DNA of 64,000 nt from Pseudomonas sp. St316 (GTDB lineage Bacteria > Pseudomonadota > Gammaproteobacteria > Pseudomonadales > Pseudomonadaceae). The notes beneath the pieces are model-generated. The model did not search any database, had not been told where the DNA came from, and saw only the letters and a list, made by a program, of their open reading frames with translations. The stretch covers positions 4,836,001 through 4,900,000 of the forward strand of contig NZ_AP021901.1 in assembly GCF_018325905.1 (NCBI RefSeq), read 5' to 3'. Within the stretch, counting starts at the first letter, position 1. Every line of letters starts with the position of its first letter. Both the position numbers and the translations under genes were made by a program. Positions 9,699 to 18,793 of this stretch are shown in pieces.

Positions 9699-10034
9699 TC
9701 AATTCACTTCCAGCTTGTCACGATTCCTGTCGAGAATCGCCTTGCCAATCCCCTTGACCTCCAGCAGCTCTTCCACCGAAGAGAACGGCCCATTGCTCTC
9801 CCGATACGCAACAATCGCCTCGGCCTTGCCCTTCCCTATCCCTGACAGCTCGCGCTGCAGCGTGGCAGCATCCGCCCCGTTTAAATCCACTTTGGCGCTC
9901 TGCGTTTTGGTTGGCTGTTCCACGGCCTGCGGCGTAGCGACGGACTCGGGCTTGACCGTTGGGGCGGCGATAACAGCAATCGAGGCGCTGGTCAGAAAGG
10001 CAAAGATCAAAGAGTAGAAATAGCCTGTACGCAT
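9699..10034 (-). CDS. comEA: ComEA-family helix-hairpin-helix DNA-binding protein
   Basis: A 111-residue secreted or periplasmic protein with a signal peptide at residues 1-23 (ends VIAA) and a tandem helix-hairpin-helix domain from about residue 47: VDLNGADAATLQRELSGIGK and later VEELLEVKGIGKAILDRNR. ComEA binds DNA during natural transformation, but in Pseudomonas its role is little tested. In P. aeruginosa the same gene directly follows wbpM and marks the end of the O-antigen locus, as here. A terminator lies immediately downstream. Confidence 0.9.
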   Translation of the reverse strand: MRTGYFYSLIFAFLTSASIAVIAAPTVKPESVATPQAVEQPTKTQSAKVDLNGADAATLQRELSGIGKGKAEAIVAYRESNGPFSSVEELLEVKGIGKAILDRNRDKLEVN

Positions 10035-10148
10035 AAGTGACGCTCCATGACATCGTTAAGAGAGAAGCAGCTTTTCCGAAGCTGCCTCTCAAACTTAGGC
10101 GATGAGGTGTCGCTGTCAAAAATGTGTACGTTACAACGTATGTAACAA

Positions 10149-12143
10149 TCAGGGTTCGAGACGACGTTGCTGGTAGATCCAGTCGACAATCTCGCCGTCC
10201 GGGGCGTAACCGCTGACAGTGTCCCTAAGTAGCTGGCGGACCCTGGCGTAATCATCCTGCTCAATGGCGGACAGCAACTCAGCCAACTTGGCCTTGAGCG
10301 TGTCCCAAGGAAGGTGGTCCTCGTTTGCACTCATGATCATCGGGTGCTGGGTGGCGACGACGTTGTCGCCAATCAGCAACTCCTCGTACAGCTTCTCGCC
10401 AGGGCGCAGGCCCGTGAACTCGATTGAAATATCGCCATGGGGGTTCTTTTCCGAACGCACGCTCAAGCCAGACAAGTGGATCATCTTTTCCGCCAGCTCG
10501 ACAATCTTCACCGGCTCCCCCATGTCCAGCACGAAGACATCTCCACCCAAGCCCATGGAGCCCGCCTGGATCACCAGTTGGGCCGCTTCGGGGATGGTCA
10601 TGAAATAGCGCGTGATCTTGGGATGGGTGACGGTCAATGGACCGCCGGACTTGATCTGCTTGTGGAACAGCGGAATGACCGAACCGGACGAGCCGAGTAC
10701 GTTGCCAAACCTGACCATGGTGAAGCGGGTCTTGTTGACGCGTGAAACATTGGCCTGGTCGCCGAACAACACCGGTGCCAGTTCGCGGCTGAGGGCCTGC
10801 AAGGTCAACTCCGCAAGTCGCTTGGTACTGCCCATCACATTGGTTGGTCGCACGGCCTTGTCCGTCGAGATCAGCACGAAGTTCGACACGCCCGCCTGCA
10901 ACGCGGCCTGCGCGGTGTTCAACGTACCTATCACATTGTTGAGGACGCCCTCAGCGATATTGTGCTCGACCATCGGCACATGCTTATAGGCAGCGGCGTG
11001 ATAGACCGTGTCGACGCTCCACGTCTTCATCACATCCAGCAGCTTGTCCTGGTCTCGTACCGACCCGAGGATAGGCAACAGGCGAACGGACAGGGACTCT
11101 CGGGCAATCCGGGGCTCCAGCTCGGACAGGATGCTGTAGAGATTGAACTCGCTGTGCTCGAAAAGCAGCAGCGTCGTCGGCTTCAACGCCAGGATCTGCC
11201 GGCACAGTTCTGAACCGATCGAGCCGCCCGCCCCGGTCACGAGTACCGATTGGCCCGCGATGCAATGTTCAAGCAAATCAGCTTGCGCGGGCACCGAGTC
11301 ACGTCCCAGCAAGTCCGCGATATCCACCTCCTGAATATCATCGACCTTGACCCGGCCGCTGGCCAGGTCCATGAAGCCGGGGACGCTGCGCACATGCAGC
11401 GGAAAACCCTCGAGCAACGTCAATATTTCCCGGCGTCGCCCCCGGGATGATGACGGGATAGCCAGCAGAATCTCCTGGGCACCGGTTGCATCGATTATCT
11501 TCTGGATATTACTCGGCTCGTAGACCTGCAATCCGGCGATCACCCGGTCGGCAATGCTGCTGTCATCGTCGATGAAAGCTACTGGTCGCATGACCCGCCC
11601 CATGCGCAAGGCGGCCACAAGTTGGTTGCCGGCGGCCCCGGCACCATAGATCGCGACCCTGGGCAAGCCATCGTCGCGGCTCGTAAAGGGTACATGCTGC
11701 GCCGCAGCGAACCAATCGCCCAGGAAATACTGCCGCATCATCAGGCGCAGGCCGCCAATCATGATCAGGCTGAGCCACCAGTAATTGAAAATGATGGAGC
11801 GCGGTACGACGGTCTTGTGGTTGCTGTACCAATACACCACCAAGGCCAGCAACAATGCCGAAAGGCTGACCGCCTTGCAGATCGTGATCAGGGCATCGTT
11901 ACCGAAATAACGCATGACGGCGCGATACATGCCAAAGCGAATGAAGATCGGTATGGCAACCAGCGGTGCTGAACCAAATAGCCACAGGTGCGTTTCAATC
12001 GGGCTCGCCAATGCCTCGACACCGAGCCGAACGACGAACGCAAGCCACAGGGCGAACCAGACAAGGACGATATCTGTCGCCACCTGGATCGCCCGCTTGT
12101 GGCGTCTTGGTAATCCGAGCAAAGCTATTCTTAGCTTATCCAT
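10149..12143 (-). CDS. wbpM: WbpM-type UDP-sugar 4,6-dehydratase (copy 1)
   Basis: Membrane-anchored dehydratase that makes UDP-4-keto-6-deoxy-GlcNAc, the precursor of D-QuiNAc. It has 664 residues from the ATG at 12143, equal to the P. aeruginosa WbpM length. About four N-terminal helices (residues 20-135) precede a first nucleotide-binding fold (YGAGAAGNQL) and a catalytic SDR domain with TGAGGSIGSELCRQIL near residue 295. The active site shows STDKAV and NVMGSTK, that is, Met in place of the usual Tyr, as in WbpM. A GTG at 12158 is an alternative start. It is the last gene of the locus, next to comEA, the normal wbpM place. Confidence 0.92.
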   Translation of the reverse strand: MDKLRIALLGLPRRHKRAIQVATDIVLVWFALWLAFVVRLGVEALASPIETHLWLFGSAPLVAIPIFIRFGMYRAVMRYFGNDALITICKAVSLSALLLALVVYWYSNHKTVVPRSIIFNYWWLSLIMIGGLRLMMRQYFLGDWFAAAQHVPFTSRDDGLPRVAIYGAGAAGNQLVAALRMGRVMRPVAFIDDDSSIADRVIAGLQVYEPSNIQKIIDATGAQEILLAIPSSSRGRRREILTLLEGFPLHVRSVPGFMDLASGRVKVDDIQEVDIADLLGRDSVPAQADLLEHCIAGQSVLVTGAGGSIGSELCRQILALKPTTLLLFEHSEFNLYSILSELEPRIARESLSVRLLPILGSVRDQDKLLDVMKTWSVDTVYHAAAYKHVPMVEHNIAEGVLNNVIGTLNTAQAALQAGVSNFVLISTDKAVRPTNVMGSTKRLAELTLQALSRELAPVLFGDQANVSRVNKTRFTMVRFGNVLGSSGSVIPLFHKQIKSGGPLTVTHPKITRYFMTIPEAAQLVIQAGSMGLGGDVFVLDMGEPVKIVELAEKMIHLSGLSVRSEKNPHGDISIEFTGLRPGEKLYEELLIGDNVVATQHPMIMSANEDHLPWDTLKAKLAELLSAIEQDDYARVRQLLRDTVSGYAPDGEIVDWIYQQRRLEP

Positions 12144-12288
12144 GAACCCTTTACGCACCTTGGGCCACTCCCGTCGCGAATCCGCTCCTATCGAACGTAT
12201 AGGCGCCGCGCATCCTCGATAAAACGGTCATCAGAAACGCACCCGTATCAATACTTGAGAATAGACCCGATCCAGCGTCATGGTTTGT

Positions 12289-14298
12289 TCAACGGTCCTT
12301 AAGTTTGGGGACCATGCGTCGTTGCTGAAATATCCAATCGACAATTTCTCCCTCCGGGGTATAACCGCAGACCACTTCGCGCAACTGCATGCGCACCCGT
12401 GAATATTCATCCTTGCCAACGGCCGACATCAATTCATCCAGTTTGACCTTGAGTCCCTCCCAGGGCAGATGATCCTCATTGGCGCTCATGATCATCGGGT
12501 GCGGGGTCGCGACCACATTGTCCCCGATCAGCAGTTCTTCATAGAGTTTTTCACCTGGCCGCAGTCCGGTAAATTCGATCGCGATATCACCGTGCAGGTT
12601 TTTCTCGGATCGCACGCTCAAGCCTGACAGAAGGACCATCTTCTCTGCCAACTCGGCAATCTTCACCGGCTCACCCATGTCCAGCACGAAGACGTCCCCT
12701 CCGCGTCCCATCGAACCCGCCTGGATCACCAACTGGGCGGCCTCTGGAATGGTCATGAAGTAACGGGTGATATTGGGATGGGTGACGGTGATGGGGCCGC
12801 CGGACTTGATCTGTTGCCGGAAGCGCGGGATAACCGAGCCGGACGATCCCAGCACGTTACCAAAGCGCACCATGACGAAACGGGTCTTGTTGACCCGGGC
12901 GACATTCCCGCTGTCTGCGTACAGCACCGGGGCGACCTCTTGGCTCAGGGCCTGCAGCACCATTTCCGCCAGACGCTTGGTACTGCCCATGATGTTGGTC
13001 GGGCGCACGGCCTTGTCGGTGGAAATGAGCACGAAATTTTCGACCTGGGCCTTCAGCGCCGCTTGTGCGGTGTTCAATGTACCGATGACATTGTTGAGCA
13101 TGCCTTCGGAGATGTTGTGCTCGACCAGGGGCACATGCTTGTAGGCGGCGGCGTGATACACCGTCTCGACCTTCCAGGAGGCCATGGTGTCGAACAGTTT
13201 ATTCGCGTTGCGTACGGATCCCAGGATCGGCAATACATTGACCGGAATCGATTGCCGGGTGATGGTCTCTTCCAGTTCGCTCAAGATGCTGTAGAGGTTG
13301 AACTCACTGTGATCGAACAGCAGCAATGTGGTCGGCTGCAGGGCGAGAATCTGGCGGCAGAGCTCGGAACCGATCGAGCCGCCCGCTCCCGTGACCAGTA
13401 CCACCTTGCCCTGGATGCAGCGCGACAGCAGCGCAGGTTGTGCAGGCACCGCATCGCGCCCCAACAAGTCGGCGATATCCACCTCCTGGATGTCGTCAAC
13501 CTTCACCCGACCGCTGGCCAGGTCCATGAAACCCGGAACGCTGCGTACGTGCAGTGGATAACCTTCGAGATACCCCAGGATTTCACGTCGACGCGCCCGG
13601 CTCGCCGACGGAACGGCCAACAACACTTCCTGGGCCCCGGTGAGTTCGATCATCTTCTGGATGTGTTTGGGCTTGAACACCTTTAGGCCGGAAATCATGC
13701 GGTTCGCGATACTGACATCGTCATCGATGAACGCCACCGGCTGCATGTCTCGACCAATGCGCAAGGCCGCCACCAACTGATTGCCGGCGGCACCGGCGCC
13801 ATAGATCGCTACCTTGGTGAGCCCCGTGGTGCGGTTCACGAAAGGCACGTGGTGGGCCGGGATGAACCAATCGCCCATGAAGTACTGGCGCATGAGCAGT
13901 CGCAGACCGCCGATCATCACCAAACTGAGCCACCAATAGTTGAAAATGACGGAGCGTGGCACGGGGGCCATGTCGGCGACGCCCCAATACACCACGAGCG
14001 CCAATACCAGCGCACTCAGGCTGACCGCCTTGATGATCGCGATGAGGGCGTCGTTCCCCAGGTAGCGCATGACCGCACGATACATCCCGAATCGGATGAA
14101 CATGGGGATGGCTATCAACGAAGCGCTGAACATCAGCCATGGATGATGGATGAACGGGTTGACCATATCGTCCAAGCCAAGGCGCACCACGAATGCCAGC
14201 CACAAGGCGAGCCAGACCAACAGTACATCGGTCATGACCTGAAGCAGGCGTTTCTGCCGACGAGGCAAACCTAGCAGTGCGACGCGAAGTCTATCCAT
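12289..14298 (-). CDS. wbpM: WbpM-type UDP-sugar 4,6-dehydratase (copy 2, upstream paralogue)
   Basis: A second full-length WbpM-like protein of 669 residues, collinear with copy 1 along its whole length (MDRLRVALLGLPRRQKRLL against MDKLRIALLGLPRRHKRAI). It keeps the four N-terminal helices, the YGAGAAGNQL fold, TGAGGSIGSELCRQIL and the STDKAV / NIMGSTK active site, so it is probably active. Identity is high but spread with many substitutions, which points to an old duplication or import rather than a recent copy. The 145 bp between the copies hold no gene. The start was chosen by alignment to copy 1. Confidence 0.9.
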   Translation of the reverse strand: MDRLRVALLGLPRRQKRLLQVMTDVLLVWLALWLAFVVRLGLDDMVNPFIHHPWLMFSASLIAIPMFIRFGMYRAVMRYLGNDALIAIIKAVSLSALVLALVVYWGVADMAPVPRSVIFNYWWLSLVMIGGLRLLMRQYFMGDWFIPAHHVPFVNRTTGLTKVAIYGAGAAGNQLVAALRIGRDMQPVAFIDDDVSIANRMISGLKVFKPKHIQKMIELTGAQEVLLAVPSASRARRREILGYLEGYPLHVRSVPGFMDLASGRVKVDDIQEVDIADLLGRDAVPAQPALLSRCIQGKVVLVTGAGGSIGSELCRQILALQPTTLLLFDHSEFNLYSILSELEETITRQSIPVNVLPILGSVRNANKLFDTMASWKVETVYHAAAYKHVPLVEHNISEGMLNNVIGTLNTAQAALKAQVENFVLISTDKAVRPTNIMGSTKRLAEMVLQALSQEVAPVLYADSGNVARVNKTRFVMVRFGNVLGSSGSVIPRFRQQIKSGGPITVTHPNITRYFMTIPEAAQLVIQAGSMGRGGDVFVLDMGEPVKIAELAEKMVLLSGLSVRSEKNLHGDIAIEFTGLRPGEKLYEELLIGDNVVATPHPMIMSANEDHLPWEGLKVKLDELMSAVGKDEYSRVRMQLREVVCGYTPEGEIVDWIFQQRRMVPKLKDR

Positions 14299-14394
14299 GA
14301 ATGTTTCCAACACCTTATCGCTCCTACCATTCTCGTGAAGGCTGTACGGCCACCTCCTTCCCTTGCCACCCACCTGCTCTCTTTACCCGTCTGC

Positions 14395-15411
14395 TCAGGC
14401 GCTCTCCAATTGCCCCGCCTTGAACTTGAAGGCCAACACCACCAGCGGCACGTACGCCAGTAACAGGCCTGTCAGCCCATCGAGCTTCAACATCACGACG
14501 CACCACGCCATGGGGAACAACCACAGCACATTGATTGCAGCCACCGTCAGCGTGACCGGGCGATGGCGACCGTAACGACGCGAGGCAAACTGATATGCAT
14601 GGCTGCGGTGCGCCTCGTAGACTTTGTCACCCCGCAGGAATCGACGGATCAGCGTGACTGTCGCATCGACGATAAATACCCCCAACAGGATCAACCAGGC
14701 CCAGAACAAGGCTGGAGAAGCCCAGGCCGCTTGCAACGACATGATTCCCAGCGCGATCCCCAGGAAACCACTGCCCGCATCCCCCATGAAAATCTTCGCC
14801 GGTGGGAAATTCCAGAACAGAAAGCCCAGCACCGCAGCAGCCAGTATCAACGGCGGCCAGATCAGGCCGGTGAAACCCGACAAGACGTAGAGCACGCTTG
14901 CTCCGACGCAGGCTAGCACCGCCTCTACACTGGCGATACCGTCAATGCCGTCCATGAAGTTATACAGGTTGAGGAGCCAGACAAGATAAACAGCGGCCAA
15001 AGCATGCCCAACCCAGGAGAGGTCGAAGCTGAAGCCAAACAGGTTCAGGGGCGCCAGGCCATCAAGCCACACCAGCGCCCAGATAGCCGCACTGAAGTGT
15101 CCGAGCAATCGCCACCGCGCGGCAATATGACCATGATCATCCATGAACCCTACAATGGCGACCAGCGCACCAGCCCCCCCCAAAGCCACCAGATAATCGA
15201 GCGGCACCAACCCCAGTTGGCCCAGCAACGGCAGTGTCACCAGGAACGCAACCACGATTGCCACGCCCCCTCCCCGGGGTGTCGGGATGCTGTGCGAGCT
15301 ACGTGCGTTCGGAATATCGATGATGCTGCGTGCCAAGGCATAGCGACGAAGGCCTGCCGTCATGAGCAGCGAAGCCATCGCGACAGAGAAAAGCAACCAG
15401 AAGTACATCAT
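14395..15411 (-). CDS. wbpL: Undecaprenyl-phosphate glycosyl-1-phosphate transferase WbpL
   Basis: MraY/WecA-type enzyme that starts O-unit synthesis by moving a HexNAc-1-phosphate (here probably D-QuiNAc or D-FucNAc) onto undecaprenyl phosphate in the inner membrane. It has 338 residues and about eleven helices. The family patterns are present: VGFMDDHGHI, NLYNFMDGIDGIAS, FMGDAGSGFLG and the late HRSHAYQ loop. The start ATG at 15411 overlaps the TGA of the upstream reductase gene by four bases, implying translational coupling; the next ATG at 15408 is equally possible. Confidence 0.93.
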   Translation of the reverse strand: MMYFWLLFSVAMASLLMTAGLRRYALARSIIDIPNARSSHSIPTPRGGGVAIVVAFLVTLPLLGQLGLVPLDYLVALGGAGALVAIVGFMDDHGHIAARWRLLGHFSAAIWALVWLDGLAPLNLFGFSFDLSWVGHALAAVYLVWLLNLYNFMDGIDGIASVEAVLACVGASVLYVLSGFTGLIWPPLILAAAVLGFLFWNFPPAKIFMGDAGSGFLGIALGIMSLQAAWASPALFWAWLILLGVFIVDATVTLIRRFLRGDKVYEAHRSHAYQFASRRYGRHRPVTLTVAAINVLWLFPMAWCVVMLKLDGLTGLLLAYVPLVVLAFKFKAGQLESA

Positions 15412-16373
15412 TTCGCTTGATTCATCCTGAAATTCCGGGCGGTCCTGGCCAAGGAGTCATCGACACTCACGGGCGGGGTCCAGCCCAATAGTGTCCGGTT
15501 TTTTTCGATATCGACTTGCAGCGAACCGCACAAGCGCTGGGACAGTGCTTTCTTACCCAACAAGCTGGCACCCCGCTCGAGCATCCAGCTGGGGACCGGT
15601 ATCATTCGGGCCGGCTTGCCCAGCGCATGGGCCATCCGGCTGAGCAAGGCCGTGGTCGACAGATCTTCCCCGTCACTGACCAGGAACGTCTGGTTCGCGG
15701 CTGCCGGATGGTCGATGCACGTGACAATCAGGTCGACCAGGTTATCGATACTCACCAGGCTGCGACGGTTATCAATGGCGCCGAATGGCAACGGCACGCC
15801 TTTATCCAGCCAACGCATCATGCTCAGGAAGTTCGCCTTCACCCCCGGGCCGTACACCAGGACAGGCCGGATGATGACCACGTCCATGCCTGTCGCTTGC
15901 GCGAGCTGGCGCAGGCCTTCCTCGGCCTCATGCTTGGACACACCATACGGATCGGCCGGTGCAGGCAGATCGTCCGCGCGGTAAGGACGGCCAGGCGAAG
16001 TGCCTTCCCCATTGACCTTGATGGAACTGATGAAAATGAAGCGACGCACCCCGGCTTCAGCCGCCTGCCGCGCAAAGTTGAGCGTGCCCTCCACGTTGAC
16101 CTGCCGAAAAGCGGCCAGTGGATCCGCTTCCGTATCATTCATCACGTGCACGCGCGCGGCGCAATGAATCACCGTATCCACATTGGCCAGGTGCGGTTGC
16201 CATTGGGTCTGTGGGGAAAATGCCTCGACCCGTACCGTGTTTGCCGGCGCCGGTAACGGCCTGTCGTCACGAACCACCGCAGTCACCGACGTCCCAGCCT
16301 GCGCGTGCAGGCGCTCAAGCAATGCACCACCGACAAACCCGCTCGCTCCGGTCATGAGAATACTGTGCTGCAT
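15408..16373 (-). CDS. wbpV: NAD-dependent epimerase/reductase, WbpV/WbjF-type
   Basis: Extended SDR of 321 residues with the nucleotide fold GASGFVGGALLERL at the N-terminus and active site SSIKVNGE...YGVSK. It resembles WbpV-type C4-reductases, which convert UDP-4-keto-6-deoxy-GlcNAc (the WbpM product) to UDP-D-QuiNAc. Together with wbpL and wbpM it supplies and loads the first sugar of the O unit. C4-epimerases such as WbpK look alike, so D-FucNAc instead of D-QuiNAc cannot be excluded by eye. It starts at 16373, where it abuts the wbuB stop codon, and overlaps wbpL by four bases. Confidence 0.82.
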   Translation of the reverse strand: MQHSILMTGASGFVGGALLERLHAQAGTSVTAVVRDDRPLPAPANTVRVEAFSPQTQWQPHLANVDTVIHCAARVHVMNDTEADPLAAFRQVNVEGTLNFARQAAEAGVRRFIFISSIKVNGEGTSPGRPYRADDLPAPADPYGVSKHEAEEGLRQLAQATGMDVVIIRPVLVYGPGVKANFLSMMRWLDKGVPLPFGAIDNRRSLVSIDNLVDLIVTCIDHPAAANQTFLVSDGEDLSTTALLSRMAHALGKPARMIPVPSWMLERGASLLGKKALSQRLCGSLQVDIEKNRTLLGWTPPVSVDDSLARTARNFRMNQAK

Positions 16374-17626
16374 CAGCGGTCTACCTTCCGTAGCGTGGCG
16401 TTTCTGAAGATGTCTTCCAAGCGTGCCAGCAAACGCTGCTTGGAGTAGTGCTGGAGGTAATAGTTGCGACCGCTGTCACCCATCACCTTGAGTTCAGGGG
16501 CCGCCGTCTCGGCCAGGGCCTGGGTGATGCGTGCCAGCCCTTGGGCATCACCGGATGCGCACGTGAAACCGGCACCCGACTCATCGATGACACGCGCGGC
16601 CTCACCATTGATCATGCCCAGCAGGGGCCTGCCCGAAGCCAGGTAGGCCTGGACCTTGCCGGGAATGGTTTTTTCAAATACATCGTTGGTTTTCAATGAG
16701 ACCAGCAGCGCATCGGCGTTGGCGAACAACGCCGGCATGGCTTCCAACGGATGCCGGCCCAGCAGCAATACGTTATCCAGTCCACGCGCGCTGACCTGCT
16801 GCCCCAGCCACTCACTCATCCGGCCGTCACCCACGATGGCCCAGCGCACGGCCACTTTGCCACGCAGTTGTTCAGCCGCGTCGAGCACGGCAGGGAAATC
16901 CTGGGCCTCGCCCAGGTTCCCGGCAAAAACTACGGTAAAGACCGACTCGTCGCGGGCCAGTATCGAGGTCGAAGGGTCCACTGCCGTCGAAAAATCGTCT
17001 TCAGCCCAACTGGGGAAATAGACCAGGCGCTCCGCTTCCATGGGCCGCGTACAGTAGCCCTTGACGTTCTCAAGGAAGCCGTTGGATTGCAGCAGCAGAT
17101 AGTCCGCGCGGTTGTAGATCCACGACACCATCCGCCCTACCAGGGCCAACAACGCCGGCTTTTTCAATACGCCGACCGCCCTGAGCGTTTCCGGCCACAG
17201 GTCCAGGACCCAGATGAACACGGGCGCTTTCTTCAGGCGACCGATGACCAAGGCAGGGATCGCCGCCATGATGGGGGACACGGCGTAGACGAATACGGCA
17301 TCGAAGCGACGGCCCCGCAACGCATAGGCACCGAGGGTCGAGGCGCTGGTAAAAAAGCTCAGGTAGTTGAGGATCAACTGGAGACTGCGTTTTCCACGCG
17401 TAATCATGGGAACTCTGACAACGCTCGCACCCTGGTAGTCGGCAAACTGGTGCGGTGCGCACTTGTAGGATTCGAACACATTTCCTTCCGGATAATTGGG
17501 CACCCCGGTGAGCACCGTGACCGAATGTCCTTTTTCGGTGAAATCACGCACCAGATCATTGATCCGCATGTTTTCCGGCCAGAAATACTGCGTGACCACC
17601 AAAATATTCAGCTTGCTCTCAGGCAT
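16373..17626 (-). CDS. wbuB: WbuB-family glycosyltransferase (L-FucNAc/FucNAm transferase)
   Basis: GT-B fold glycosyltransferase of about 417 residues. The N-terminal VVTQYFWPENMRINDLV and GVPNYPEG are typical for the WbuB/WbjE group. The C-terminal donor domain includes FAGNLGEAQDFPAVLDAAE and the E-x7-E-like PGKVQAYLASGRPLLGM. In E. coli O26 and P. aeruginosa O11 this gene follows fnlA-fnlB-fnlC and transfers L-FucNAc, as the order here suggests. The ATG at 17626 is preferred; a TTG at 17644 overlaps the fnlC stop. Confidence 0.88.
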   Translation of the reverse strand: MPESKLNILVVTQYFWPENMRINDLVRDFTEKGHSVTVLTGVPNYPEGNVFESYKCAPHQFADYQGASVVRVPMITRGKRSLQLILNYLSFFTSASTLGAYALRGRRFDAVFVYAVSPIMAAIPALVIGRLKKAPVFIWVLDLWPETLRAVGVLKKPALLALVGRMVSWIYNRADYLLLQSNGFLENVKGYCTRPMEAERLVYFPSWAEDDFSTAVDPSTSILARDESVFTVVFAGNLGEAQDFPAVLDAAEQLRGKVAVRWAIVGDGRMSEWLGQQVSARGLDNVLLLGRHPLEAMPALFANADALLVSLKTNDVFEKTIPGKVQAYLASGRPLLGMINGEAARVIDESGAGFTCASGDAQGLARITQALAETAAPELKVMGDSGRNYYLQHYSKQRLLARLEDIFRNATLRKVDR

Positions 17627-17640
17627 ATTCACAACTCGAC

Positions 17641-18783
17641 TCAATACCGCTTCCAGACGACACGGTTCACGTAGTCGGTATAGCTGTGCACGATCCTGGC
17701 AACCTTTTCGGAAACGTTGGGCATGCTGTAGTCCGCTACCAGGCGCAGGCTGCGCTCGGTGCCCGACAGTTGCCCTTGGAGGATATTCAACCCCTGCAGG
17801 ACGCGCTCGACTTCCAGGCCGACCATCATCACTGCCGCTTCCTCCATTCCTTCAGGCCGCTCATGAGCTTCGCGCAGGTTCAAGGCCGGGAAATTGAGGA
17901 TGGAAGATTCTTCGTTGATGGTGCCACTGTCGGAAAGGACGGCACGGGATTCGAGTTGCAGCTTGTTGTAGTCCATAAAGCCCAGGGGCTTGAGCAAACG
18001 AACGTTCTCATGGAAGACGATGCCCATCGCATCCACGCGTTTCTGGGTACGCGGATGGGTGGAGACGATCACGGGCTGGCCGAACGTACTGGCGACGGTG
18101 TTGAGCACCTCGACCATCTTGAGGAAGTTCTTGTCCGAGTCGACGTTCTCTTCCCGGTGTGCGCTGACCACGAAGAACTTGCCAGCTTCCAGGCCAAGCC
18201 GTTCAAGGACGTCCGACGCCACGATGCTGTCGCGGTAGTGGTTGAGCACTTCGAACATCGGGCTGCCCGTCTTGATCACACGATCGGCAGGCAACCCCTC
18301 GCCCAGCAGGTAATCACGGGCGATGGTGCTGTAGGTCAGGTTGATGTCTGCCGTGTGATCGACGATGCGTCGATTGATCTCTTCGGGGACGCGCATGTCA
18401 AAACAGCGGTTCCCGGCTTCCATATGGAACGTAGGAATCTTGCGGCGCTTGGCTGGAATGACCGCCATGCAACTGTTGGTATCGCCCAGGACCAGCAAGG
18501 CCTCCGGCTGAATGGTCGCCAATACCCGGTCCACCGCGATGATCACGTTACCAATGGTTTCGGCACCGGTGCTTCCGGCGGCGTTCAGGAAGTGGTCAGG
18601 CTTGCGAATGCCCAGGTCCTGGAAAAAAATCTCATTCAATTCGTAATCGTAGTTCTGCCCGGTATGCACCAATATGTGCTCGCAGTACTTATCCAGCGCA
18701 GCCATCACCCGGGACAGGCGAATGATTTCCGGACGCGTTCCGACGACGGTGACGATTTTCAGCTTTTTCAGTGCGGTGTTCAT
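17641..18783 (-). CDS. fnlC: UDP-N-acetylglucosamine 2-epimerase-type enzyme FnlC/WbjD
   Basis: The last enzyme of UDP-L-FucNAc formation: C2 epimerisation of UDP-L-PneNAc to UDP-L-FucNAc. It has 380 residues with the non-hydrolysing 2-epimerase patterns VVGTRPEIIRL, HTGQNYDYELNEIFF, LGDTNSCMAV, HMEAGNRCFDMRVPEE and SDSGTINEES. The ATG at 18783 has AAGGA upstream; a longer frame to 18840 runs into fnlB. It is one of three adjacent genes in the standard fnlA-fnlB-fnlC order. Confidence 0.93.
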   Translation of the reverse strand: MNTALKKLKIVTVVGTRPEIIRLSRVMAALDKYCEHILVHTGQNYDYELNEIFFQDLGIRKPDHFLNAAGSTGAETIGNVIIAVDRVLATIQPEALLVLGDTNSCMAVIPAKRRKIPTFHMEAGNRCFDMRVPEEINRRIVDHTADINLTYSTIARDYLLGEGLPADRVIKTGSPMFEVLNHYRDSIVASDVLERLGLEAGKFFVVSAHREENVDSDKNFLKMVEVLNTVASTFGQPVIVSTHPRTQKRVDAMGIVFHENVRLLKPLGFMDYNKLQLESRAVLSDSGTINEESSILNFPALNLREAHERPEGMEEAAVMMVGLEVERVLQGLNILQGQLSGTERSLRLVADYSMPNVSEKVARIVHSYTDYVNRVVWKRY

Positions 18784-18793
18784 TACTAATCCT

